From the NCBI GenBank assembly GCA_904501865.1, contig CAJGCF010000048.1:1-12282 (forward strand): DNA of 12,282 nucleotides. Direction: 5' to 3'. The DNA comes from an uncultured Clostridia bacterium (GTDB lineage: Bacteria > Bacillota > Clostridia > Oscillospirales > CAG-272). Shown here piece after piece: positions 7,294 through 12,282 of this stretch (position 1 is its first letter; each line of letters begins with the position of its first letter). A program made the position numbers and the translations under genes. Below the pieces are notes generated by a model, which was not told the origin of the DNA, searched no databases, and saw only the letters and a list, made by a program, of their open reading frames with translations.

Positions 7294-7556
7294 AGCTCGA
7301 TTATCCCTTGAGCAGATAGCATTTCCACAGTTTTTTTGACGTCCTGCTCGGCAACGTCTCGCGAGACCTCAAACTTTTCGCATATCGAGTCGCATATCTC
7401 AACCTCGGAGCATCCCTTTTCAATAAGTTCCCAGATATCTGCCGCCGTACTGTTGAGCTGAACCATACCTCTGAAGCTACGGCTCGCCTCTCCAACGGCT
7501 ATAACTACCGCGTTGCCCATAACTCTGCGCAATACGAATCCTTGCTTTATTTTCAA
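7290..7556 (-). CDS. PqqD family peptide-binding protein
   Basis: This 88-residue protein has the PqqD pattern: a short beta-hairpin start, then LNSTAADIWELIEKG (34-48), EVEICDSICEKFEVS (51-65) and a final helix VKKTVEMLSAQGIIEL. PqqD proteins are small winged-helix chaperones that bind leader peptides and hand them to modifying enzymes. The start is a TTG at 7556, supported by AGGGGGAG at 7563-7570 six bases upstream; a downstream ATG would remove the first strand. It lies 21 bases after pepF and overlaps the signal-peptidase-like gene by 4 bases. No radical-SAM partner or precursor peptide is visible in the window, so its client is unknown. The family assignment rests on the LN..A..IW..I..G pattern and size. 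Confidence 0.82.
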   Translation of the reverse strand: MKIKQGFVLRRVMGNAVVIAVGEASRSFRGMVQLNSTAADIWELIEKGCSEVEICDSICEKFEVSRDVAEQDVKKTVEMLSAQGIIEL

Positions 7557-7577
7557 GACCTACTCCCCCTTTTGATA

Positions 7578-9356
7578 TTATTCAAGCGCCTCAAACTCCT
7601 CAAGAGCCGCCTTGAAGGATGCCATACAGGAATTGAACGCATCCATCTTTGTAAGATCAACGCCTGCGAGCTTAAGAAGCTCTACGGGGCTGTCGCTGCC
7701 GCCCGAGGACAAGAACTTGAAGTAATCGTCGACCGCAACCTGTCCCTCGTTGTATATTCTCTCGGCAATAGATACCGCGGAGATAATGCCAGTCGCGTAT
7801 TTATAAACGTAGAAAGCTCTGTAGAGATGAGGAATTCTCGCCCACTCATAAGCTATCTCGGGATCAGAAACCACGCTTCTTCCGTAATATTTCTTGTTAA
7901 GACCAAGATAGACCTCACACAAAGCGTCCTTGGTAAGAGGCTGTCCCTTTTCTGCCATATCGTGAGCTATATACTCAAACTCAGCAAACTGAGTCTGTCT
8001 GAACAGCGTACCCTTGAGCATATCCATATAATATGACAAGAGATATTTCTTGAGCTTCTGGTCGGTGGTCGTCTTCATAAGGTATTTAAGCAAAAGCACC
8101 TCGTTGACGGTACTTGCGACCTCTGCCACGAATATCTTGTAATCCGCCTTTTCCTGAGGCTGATTTTTCTCGGAGAAATAAGAGTGCATAGCGTGACCAA
8201 GCTCGTGAGCTATGGTAAATACGTCGCCCGTGGTCTTCTGATAGTTGAGAAGCACGTAAGGGTGAGGGATCCCGTAAACACTTGCGCTATAAGCTCCGCT
8301 TCTCTTGCCCTCGGTCTCCTCGACGTCTATCCAACTGTTGTCGTGAGCCTCTTGAAGCAGTGCCTGATATTCCTCACCAAGAGGCGCCAGACCTTCCTTT
8401 ACTATCTTGAACGCGTCCTCGTAGTCGACCTTTATCTCGGCGTCCTCAACGGGAGACACGTAAACGTCATACATGTGCATAGAGGAAAGACCCATAAGCT
8501 TTTTCTTGTCTCTGTAATATCTGTGGAGCAGAGGCAGGCCCTTCTTTACGCTCTTGAGCAGGTTCTGATATACCTTTACGTCAACGTCCTCACCGTCAAG
8601 CGCCTTTTGAAGAGAGCTCTCGTATTTTCTTGCGCGCGCAAGAAAAACGTCCTTATCGACGTTACCGACGTAAGCTGCGGTTATCGTGTTGATAAGACCT
8701 ATATATGCCTTATAATAAGCACGGAACGCCTCACGTCTTACACGTCTGTTCGGGGACTGCAAAAGCACTCCGTACATACCGTGCGTAACGGTGACCTTCT
8801 CTCCGTCGACCTTTATAGTAGGATACGGAAAATCGGCGTTGTCTATCATAGTAAACACCTGCCTAAATCCGTCAAATATCCTGCTCTCCTGCGACAAGAG
8901 CGCCTCTGTATCCTTTGAAAGAACGTGAGGCTTGCGCTTTATAGTCTGCTTTATAGTATAATCATAATCCTTGAATTTCTCGTCCTTGGCAAAGCCCTCA
9001 AGGACTTCCACAGGAAGCTCTGTGAGCTCGGGATTTACAAAAGCAATGCTTCCCATAAGCTTCATCTCAAGCATATCCATTCTCGCCATAAGAGCCGCAC
9101 TTTCGGAGTTTCTGGTATCCTCGTCGTGACGCATAAATGCGTAAGAATAAAGCTTGTTGAGGTCAAGAGCCACAGCGTTTATTCCCTCAAGGCACTCAAA
9201 GAGCATATCAGCGTCTCCGAGCTTACCCTCGTATTTTGAAAAATCAAGCTTACCGCTTACCTCGTCATAAACTCTGTTCCATTCGTCAAGGCTTGAAAAT
9301 ATATCCTCAAGTCGCCATTTAAGATTGGCAGGAACGTCTTTTCTGTCTTTTCCCAT
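7578..9356 (-). CDS. pepF: Oligoendopeptidase F, M3B metallopeptidase
   Basis: This 592-residue cytosolic zinc peptidase cleaves short to medium oligopeptides. The zinc motif HELGH (H384, E385, H388) in VFTIAHELGHAMHSYFS is clear, and FVAEVASTVNE supplies the third ligand (about E412). GIPHPYVLLNYQKTTGDV precedes the active site, and the C-terminal ARIPHLYRAFYVYKYATG is typical of PepF substrate-binding residues. Length is close to the family norm of about 600. The start is set by GGAGG at 9366-9370, nine bases upstream. It is the first gene of a four-gene minus-strand operon with PqqD-like, signal-peptidase-like and XRE genes. It may simply recycle peptides, or degrade leader peptides released by its partners; the second idea is inference. 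Confidence 0.95.
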   Translation of the reverse strand: MGKDRKDVPANLKWRLEDIFSSLDEWNRVYDEVSGKLDFSKYEGKLGDADMLFECLEGINAVALDLNKLYSYAFMRHDEDTRNSESAALMARMDMLEMKLMGSIAFVNPELTELPVEVLEGFAKDEKFKDYDYTIKQTIKRKPHVLSKDTEALLSQESRIFDGFRQVFTMIDNADFPYPTIKVDGEKVTVTHGMYGVLLQSPNRRVRREAFRAYYKAYIGLINTITAAYVGNVDKDVFLARARKYESSLQKALDGEDVDVKVYQNLLKSVKKGLPLLHRYYRDKKKLMGLSSMHMYDVYVSPVEDAEIKVDYEDAFKIVKEGLAPLGEEYQALLQEAHDNSWIDVEETEGKRSGAYSASVYGIPHPYVLLNYQKTTGDVFTIAHELGHAMHSYFSEKNQPQEKADYKIFVAEVASTVNEVLLLKYLMKTTTDQKLKKYLLSYYMDMLKGTLFRQTQFAEFEYIAHDMAEKGQPLTKDALCEVYLGLNKKYYGRSVVSDPEIAYEWARIPHLYRAFYVYKYATGIISAVSIAERIYNEGQVAVDDYFKFLSSGGSDSPVELLKLAGVDLTKMDAFNSCMASFKAALEEFEALE

Positions 9357-9391
9357 AATTTATATCCTCCAAAAAACGTATATACATATAT

Positions 9392-9420
9392 ATTATAACA
9401 TTTAAAGCCGTATTTTGCAA
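9392..9420 (-). promoter_or_regulatory. Promoter of the pepF operon
   Basis: On the minus strand TTGCAA (9420-9415) and a perfect TATAAT (9397-9392) are 17 bases apart. The predicted start is near 9385, about 29 bases before the pepF start codon. It is the only good promoter upstream of the four-gene operon. Confidence 0.78.
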
Positions 9421-9443
9421 TAGAATTTTAATGGTTTTTTTAA

Positions 9444-9455
9444 ATTAACGTTAAT
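9444..9455. promoter_or_regulatory. 12-bp palindrome midway between divergent promoters
   Basis: ATTAACGTTAAT is a perfect palindrome lying 23 bases from the pepF -35 box and 24 bases from the asnA -35 box. This symmetric position suits a dimeric regulator acting on both operons. A 12-bp AT-rich palindrome may also arise by chance; I cannot name the regulator. Confidence 0.4.
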
Positions 9456-9479
9456 CGCAACGTAATAGTCACAAAGCCC

Positions 9480-9508
9480 TTGACGAACAGAAGAAAATCT
9501 GCTATAAT
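9480..9508 (+). promoter_or_regulatory. Promoter of asnA (extended -10)
   Basis: TTGACG at 9480-9485 and TATAAT at 9503-9508 are 17 bases apart, and TGC directly before the -10 box makes it an extended -10. Transcription would start near 9515, leaving a leader of about 42 bases, too short for a T-box riboswitch. Confidence 0.85.
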
Positions 9509-9556
9509 ACTTTATTATAGAAGAAAAACCTTCAAATTACAGATAGGAACAGAAAA

Positions 9557-10567
9557 ATGAAAAAGCAGAGCTACATACCCGAGGGCTATAAGCCGTCTCT
9601 CGACGCATACGACACCCAGCGTGCCATAGCCTTTATCAAAAACACGTTTCAAGAAGAATTTTCATCTGTTTTAAACTTAAAAAGAGTTTCCGCCCCCCTC
9701 TTTGTAACCGAGGAGAGCGGACTTAACGATAACCTGAGCGGAGTAGAGCGCCCCGTGTCCTTTGACGTGCCCGCCATAGGACTTGACGCGCAGGTGGTGC
9801 ACTCGCTTGCGAAATGGAAAAGACTTGCCCTCAAAAAGTACGGATTCAGCGTTGGAAACGGTCTTTATACCGATATGAACGCAATACGTCGTGACGAGGA
9901 GCTTGACAACGTACACTCCATCTACGTTGACCAGTGGGACTGGGAAAAGGTCATCACAAAGGACAACAGAAACATTGAATATCTAAAGCTTATCGTAAGA
10001 GCCATTGTCCGCGCGATATGCAACACCTGCGACAGACTCCACGTAAGATACCCTCAGCTACGCACGTCCCTGTGTCCCGAGGTGTCGTTCGTGACTACGC
10101 AGGAGCTTGAGGATATGTATCCGGATATGAGCGCCTCCGAGCGAGAGAACGCTTATCTCCGTGAGCACAAAACGGCATTTATAATGCAGATAGGCGGCAA
10201 GCTGAGATCTGGCAAACCGCACGATAACCGAGCTCCCGACTATGATGATTGGCAGCTCAATGGCGACATATTCTTCTGGGATGACGTCCTCGACAGAGCA
10301 CTCGAGATATCCTCTATGGGAATAAGGGTTGACAGTGAGGCTCTTGACCGTCAGCTTGCATTGGCGGACTGTGATGACAGAAGGAATCTCCCGTTTCACA
10401 GAATGCTCCTTAGCGACGAGCTTCCCCTGACTATTGGCGGCGGTATCGGGCAGTCAAGACTTTGTATGCTTATGATGGGCTGTGCGCACATCGGCGAGGT
10501 ACAGTCAAGCATCTGGGACGAGCACACCGTCAAGGTCTGTGAGGAGCACAATATTCGTCTGCTTTAA
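9557..10567 (+). CDS. asnA: Aspartate--ammonia ligase (asparagine synthetase A)
   Basis: This 336-residue enzyme makes asparagine from aspartate, ammonia and ATP in the cytosol, using free ammonia rather than glutamine. Diagnostic blocks are SFDVPAIG, VVHSLAKWKRLALKKYG, GLYTDMNAIRRDE, SIYVDQWDWEK, MQIGGKLRSGKPHDNRAPDY and the C-terminal GGGIGQSRLCMLMM. The last is the ATP-binding motif of the class II aminoacyl-tRNA-synthetase-like fold. Length matches the family (about 330). The ATG follows TAGGA at 9544-9548 by eight bases. The gene is monocistronic and divergent from the pepF operon, with a strong promoter of its own. Ammonia-dependent synthesis suits an ammonia-rich anaerobic habitat such as the gut. 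Confidence 0.96.
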   Translation: MKKQSYIPEGYKPSLDAYDTQRAIAFIKNTFQEEFSSVLNLKRVSAPLFVTEESGLNDNLSGVERPVSFDVPAIGLDAQVVHSLAKWKRLALKKYGFSVGNGLYTDMNAIRRDEELDNVHSIYVDQWDWEKVITKDNRNIEYLKLIVRAIVRAICNTCDRLHVRYPQLRTSLCPEVSFVTTQELEDMYPDMSASERENAYLREHKTAFIMQIGGKLRSGKPHDNRAPDYDDWQLNGDIFFWDDVLDRALEISSMGIRVDSEALDRQLALADCDDRRNLPFHRMLLSDELPLTIGGGIGQSRLCMLMMGCAHIGEVQSSIWDEHTVKVCEEHNIRLL

Positions 10568-10623
10568 CAAATAAAAAACACCTTCCTTCCCTCTGTATTC
10601 TTAGTGGAGAATTGGTAGGCACA

Positions 10624-10662
10624 AAAATCTCGGCAGAGAACGTGTTTTCTCTGCCGATTTGT
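10624..10662 (+). terminator. Hairpin after asnA, terminator-like
   Basis: CGGCAGAGAA (10631-10640) pairs exactly with TTCTCTGCCG (10647-10656) around a 6-base loop. The downstream T-run is weak (ATTTGTG), while an A-run precedes it, so the plus-strand terminator is imperfect and the minus-strand reading is better. It could also be the left structural boundary of the RAYT element. From 10568 to 10623 nothing else is recognisable. Confidence 0.5.
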
Positions 10663-10670
10663 GATATAAT
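10662..10670 (+). promoter_or_regulatory. Possible extended -10 element before the RAYT gene
   Basis: TGATATAAT at 10662-10670 is an extended -10 match without a clear -35. It would start transcription near 10677, giving a very short leader to the ATG at 10687. Low expression would be in keeping with a transposase. Confidence 0.4.
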
Positions 10671-10686
10671 GTAACGGGTGATAAAA

Positions 10687-11196
10687 ATGTACGAATCGAA
10701 AAATCGCAAGACCACTCGGTTGAAGGGTGCGGACTATAATCGAAATCAAGCCGTGTTTCTCACGATATGCACGAAAGAAAGGCGATGTATTCTTTCTCGT
10801 ATTGTAGGGACCGGCGTCCTCGACAGTCCGCAAATCGAATTGTCAAAATACGGACAAATCGCGGATAAATATATCAATCAACTGAATGACTTTTACAATG
10901 ATCTATCGGTCGAAAGTTATGTAATCATGCCAAACCATATTCATATTATGCTGTGGGTAAAAGGCGCGGAAAGCGGACCGTCGAGGACGCCGGTCCCTAC
11001 AGTGCAGAACTCCGTTCCGTCGCGGTTTGTGTCTACGTTCAAAAGATTTTGCAATAAGGAATGCGGCATAAATATATGGCAATACCGTTCTAATGATCAT
11101 ATTATCCGCAACCGTCAGGATTATGATGAGCGTTTGCGATATATTTATGAAAACCCTATGCGGTGGTATTATGACCAATTATACACCGAAGAATAA
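10687..11196 (+). CDS. RAYT / REP-associated IS200-like (Y1) transposase
   Basis: This protein of about 169 residues belongs to the single-domain Y1 tyrosine transposases that act on single-stranded DNA and are linked to REP palindromes. Landmarks are NRKTTRLKGADY near the start, VFLTICTKERR, the metal-binding H-x-H core in VIMPNHIHIMLWV, FVSTFKRFCNKECGINIWQ, and SNDHIIRNRQDYDERLRYIY followed by ENPMRWYY, where the catalytic Tyr of the RQDYDERL helix lies. I prefer ATG 10687, six bases after GGGTG; an in-frame GTG at 10678 would add three residues. The frame contains two inverted copies of a 28-bp REP-like sequence (10803-10830 and 10974-11001), encoding VGTGVLDSP and GPSRTPVPT. The gene is intact, flanked by hairpins on both sides, and no terminal direct repeats are evident. 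It is probably a chromosomal RAYT rather than a complete insertion sequence. Confidence 0.88.
   Translation: MYESKNRKTTRLKGADYNRNQAVFLTICTKERRCILSRIVGTGVLDSPQIELSKYGQIADKYINQLNDFYNDLSVESYVIMPNHIHIMLWVKGAESGPSRTPVPTVQNSVPSRFVSTFKRFCNKECGINIWQYRSNDHIIRNRQDYDERLRYIYENPMRWYYDQLYTEE
10803..10830 (+). repeat. REP-like element, copy 1 (inside the RAYT gene)
   Basis: This 28-bp copy begins TGTAGGGACCGGCGTCCT and ends CGACAGTCCG. It is the reverse complement of 10974-11001 with one mismatch. It contains an imperfect internal palindrome (GGACCG facing CAGTCC), the hairpin form typical of REP sequences. It is in frame with the transposase and encodes part of VGTGVLDSP. Confidence 0.8.
10974..11001 (-). 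repeat. REP-like element, copy 2 (inverted, inside the RAYT gene)
   Basis: This copy is read on the opposite strand and matches 10803-10830 at 27 of 28 positions. Its internal palindrome is perfect (GGACCG with CGGTCC). With copy 1 it forms an inverted pair separated by 143 bases, so the mRNA could fold into a stem of about 27 bp. It encodes GPSRTPVPT in the transposase frame. Confidence 0.8.
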
Positions 11197-11226
11197 AACG
11201 ACAGACTACATACTGTAAAAATAAAC

Positions 11227-11288
11227 AGATGACCTTTAGCGCAATACTCTTAACAGAGTTGTTCGCACTAAAGGTCATCTTGTTTTTT
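11227..11288. terminator. Long bidirectional terminator between the RAYT and kinase-like genes
   Basis: AGATGACCTTTAG (11227-11239) pairs perfectly with CTAAAGGTCATCT (11268-11280). An inner imperfect stem (ACTCT with AGAGT) extends the hairpin. TTGTTTTTTATT follows on the plus strand, and on the minus strand GTTTATTTTT follows. It ends the transcripts of both converging genes. Confidence 0.85.
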
Positions 11289-12042
11289 ATTGCACATTCT
11301 CACGTGACAGCATATCAAACGATGTCTCGGCGGCGGTGTCCGACATATCACACTCAAGCAAATAAAAGCTTACACAGCTTGAAAGTCTATCAAGCAGGAC
11401 AAGTGTTTTTTCCATAGCACGTGAATCCTTGGGAATATATATCTGACGAATTATCTCGTCAAAATACTCCGCGGGGGATATGCGCTTTATGGAGTTTTCC
11501 TTGCCACGCCTGAGCAGGCAAATACCGCCAAGCTCTGCGCTTGTGTTGTCGTGCCACTTTTCCTTTCCCGCCCAAGGAGTTGAGCAGACCGTAGCTTTGC
11601 CGTCCGCAAGGCTTATGATAGGCTTGTCCCCATTAATAATGCTGACTCTGTCTCCAAAATTGCTCATAAGCAGGCGCACGTGAGTGGTTTTTCCCGTGCC
11701 CGAGGGCGCAGTAAATATAAATCCCACGCCGTCAATAGAAACCGCCGCACCGTGAAAGACAAAGCGGTCAAGTATAGGTATTTGCTCCGCGATTGAGCGG
11801 TACAGACAGATATTTTCGCAGTATCCCTCAGAATGAGGCGAGCCGTAGAGCTTTCCCTCCTCCTCAATCTCTTGCGGCGAGGTAGAGGCAATAATATCAA
11901 CCTGCTTTGTGCCGTCCACTACGTAATCCTTGCAAAATTGCTTTGTAAACGCATATTTATGGCGTATTTCCACCGTCAGATCAGCTATTTTTATGTAAAA
12001 GCTCTCAAGGTCAGGCATATTGTCTCTGTTTTTGCAGATCAT
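11287..12042 (-). CDS. HPr kinase-like ATP-binding protein (HprK-related)
   Basis: This 251-residue protein resembles the C-terminal kinase domain of HprK and the HprK-like kinases found outside sugar transport. After an N-terminal beta-rich part (1-90), FVFHGAAVSIDGVGFIF (94-110) leads to the P-loop APSGTGKTT (112-120). VSIINGDKPII (133-143) gives the Asp after the Walker B strand, STPWAGKEKW (154-163) and LLRRGKENSIKRIS (176-189) follow. It lacks the HprK N-terminal domain, so true HPr phosphorylation is doubtful. Related kinases phosphorylate Ser in some lasso-peptide precursors. The start at 12042 lacks a clear ribosome binding site but overlaps the preceding stop as ATGA, indicating translational coupling to the repeat-tailed gene. 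The PqqD-like and S26 genes 4-5 kb away are families known to travel with it. Substrate unknown. Confidence 0.82.
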   Translation of the reverse strand: MICKNRDNMPDLESFYIKIADLTVEIRHKYAFTKQFCKDYVVDGTKQVDIIASTSPQEIEEEGKLYGSPHSEGYCENICLYRSIAEQIPILDRFVFHGAAVSIDGVGFIFTAPSGTGKTTHVRLLMSNFGDRVSIINGDKPIISLADGKATVCSTPWAGKEKWHDNTSAELGGICLLRRGKENSIKRISPAEYFDEIIRQIYIPKDSRAMEKTLVLLDRLSSCVSFYLLECDMSDTAAETSFDMLSRENVQ

Positions 12043-12282
12043 ATCGGAAGAATACCAAGACCCCAGTCTCTTTCGGTGCTCTGCTCCTCGGAGTCTGTTC
12101 CCACGGGATCAGTTTCAGCAGGATCTGTCTCAGAAGGATCTGTCTCAGAGGAATCTGTTTCAGAGGATTCTGTTTCAGAGGATTCTGTTTCAGAGGATTC
12201 TGTTTCAGAGGATTCTGTTTCAGAGGATTCTGTTTCAGAGGATTCTGTTTCAGAGGATTCTGTTTCAGAGGATTCTGTTTCA
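12039..12282 (-). CDS. C-terminal end of an unknown protein with Glu-Thr-Glu-Ser-Ser repeats (5' end outside window)
   Basis: Only the last 80 or so codons are visible. The frame is open to the right edge and ends at TGA 12041-12039, overlapping the kinase-like start by 4 bases. The visible part is a run of about eight E-T-E-S-S pentapeptides. These change to ETDSS, ETDPS, ETDPA and ETDPV units and finish with GTDSEEQSTERDW and GLGILPI. This tail is strongly acidic and rich in Ser and Thr, so it should be disordered, extended and non-globular. It resembles linkers of surface or exported proteins, but no anchor motif follows. Coupling to an HPr-kinase-like gene raises the possibility that the two products interact. 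The function of the missing N-terminal part cannot be told. Confidence refers to the existence of the coding frame. Confidence 0.78.
   Translation of the reverse strand, partial: ETESSETESSETESSETESSETESSETESSETESSETESSETDSSETDPSETDPAETDPVGTDSEEQSTERDWGLGILPI
12091..12282 (-). repeat. 15-bp tandem repeat array (in coding sequence)
   Basis: Seven exact copies of a 15-bp unit (plus strand GATTCTGTTTCAGAG) run from 12166 to 12270 and a partial eighth reaches the window edge. From 12165 down to 12091 five further units are increasingly degenerate. The unit keeps the reading frame (Glu-Thr-Glu-Ser-Ser). The exact copies indicate recent expansion by slippage, with older units at the 3' end of the gene. 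The array continues outside the window. Confidence 0.93.

Noticed and set aside
8184..8918. A 244-codon open frame on the plus strand
   Set aside because: It lies wholly antisense to pepF, has no ribosome binding site and no recognisable domain; it is a codon-bias shadow of the real gene.
9509..9556. T-box riboswitch expected upstream of asnA in some Firmicutes
   Set aside because: The leader after the strong promoter is only about 42 bases and has no T-box sequence or terminator structure.
10568..11226. Complete insertion sequence with ends and target duplication
   Set aside because: Hairpins flank the RAYT gene but no matching terminal repeats or target-site duplication can be recognised, so only the gene and its internal repeats are annotated.
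11287..12042. Genuine HPr kinase/phosphorylase (hprK)
   Set aside because: The protein is shorter than HprK, lacks its N-terminal domain, and has no sugar-phosphotransferase or lgt-type neighbours; only the kinase-domain motifs are shared.
12091..12282. Repeat array resembling a CRISPR at first sight
   Set aside because: The 15-bp units are directly adjacent with no spacers and keep an open reading frame, so this is a coding tandem repeat.

Overview
The window looks like a chromosomal stretch from a spore-forming, low-to-mid GC member of the class Clostridia, probably an anaerobic gut lineage. The evidence is a truncated alpha/beta-type small acid-soluble spore protein gene at the left edge, strong AGGAGG-type ribosome binding sites, sigma-A-like promoters, a near-consensus catabolite-responsive element, and the gene families present. 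No rRNA, tRNA or CRISPR array is visible. Assignment below class level would be guesswork.

Layout from left to right. (1) 1-150, minus: 5' part of a spore protein gene. (2) 476-3514, plus: a cytosolic GH38 alpha-mannosidase with its own promoter, a cre-like site over its transcription start and a strong terminator at about 3543. (3) 3775-6202, plus: a tightly overlapping three-gene operon (GT8 glycosyltransferase, PlsC-like acyltransferase, small CrtO-like membrane acyltransferase) with a promoter at 3631 and a bidirectional terminator at about 6199. Together the three look like a pathway for a glycosylated, acylated lipid. (4) 6228-9356, minus: an operon of oligoendopeptidase F, a PqqD-like protein, an S26-type signal peptidase with a Ser/His pair, and a membrane-anchored XRE regulator. 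(5) 9357-9556: a compact divergent promoter region with a 12-bp palindrome midway between the two promoters. (6) 9557-10567, plus: asnA. (7) 10568-11226: a RAYT-type (REP-associated, IS200-like) transposase gene that carries two inverted copies of a 28-bp REP-like sequence inside its own reading frame. (8) 11227-12282: a bidirectional terminator, then on the minus strand an HPr-kinase-like ATP-binding protein whose start codon overlaps the stop codon of an upstream gene. That upstream gene's visible 3' end is a 15-bp tandem repeat encoding Glu-Thr-Glu-Ser-Ser.

The PqqD-like protein, the S26 peptidase and the HPr-kinase-like protein belong to families that co-occur in some peptide-maturation loci (for example phosphorylated lasso peptides). 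Here they sit in two minus-strand operons separated by asnA and a transposase gene, with no radical-SAM enzyme, precursor peptide or cyclase in view. The most unusual items are the kinase-like gene coupled to a Ser/Thr/Glu repeat protein, the PqqD/S26/XRE operon, the GT8/PlsC/CrtO-like lipid operon and the self-embedded REP pair in the RAYT gene. All functions are inferred from reading the sequence; no database search was run.
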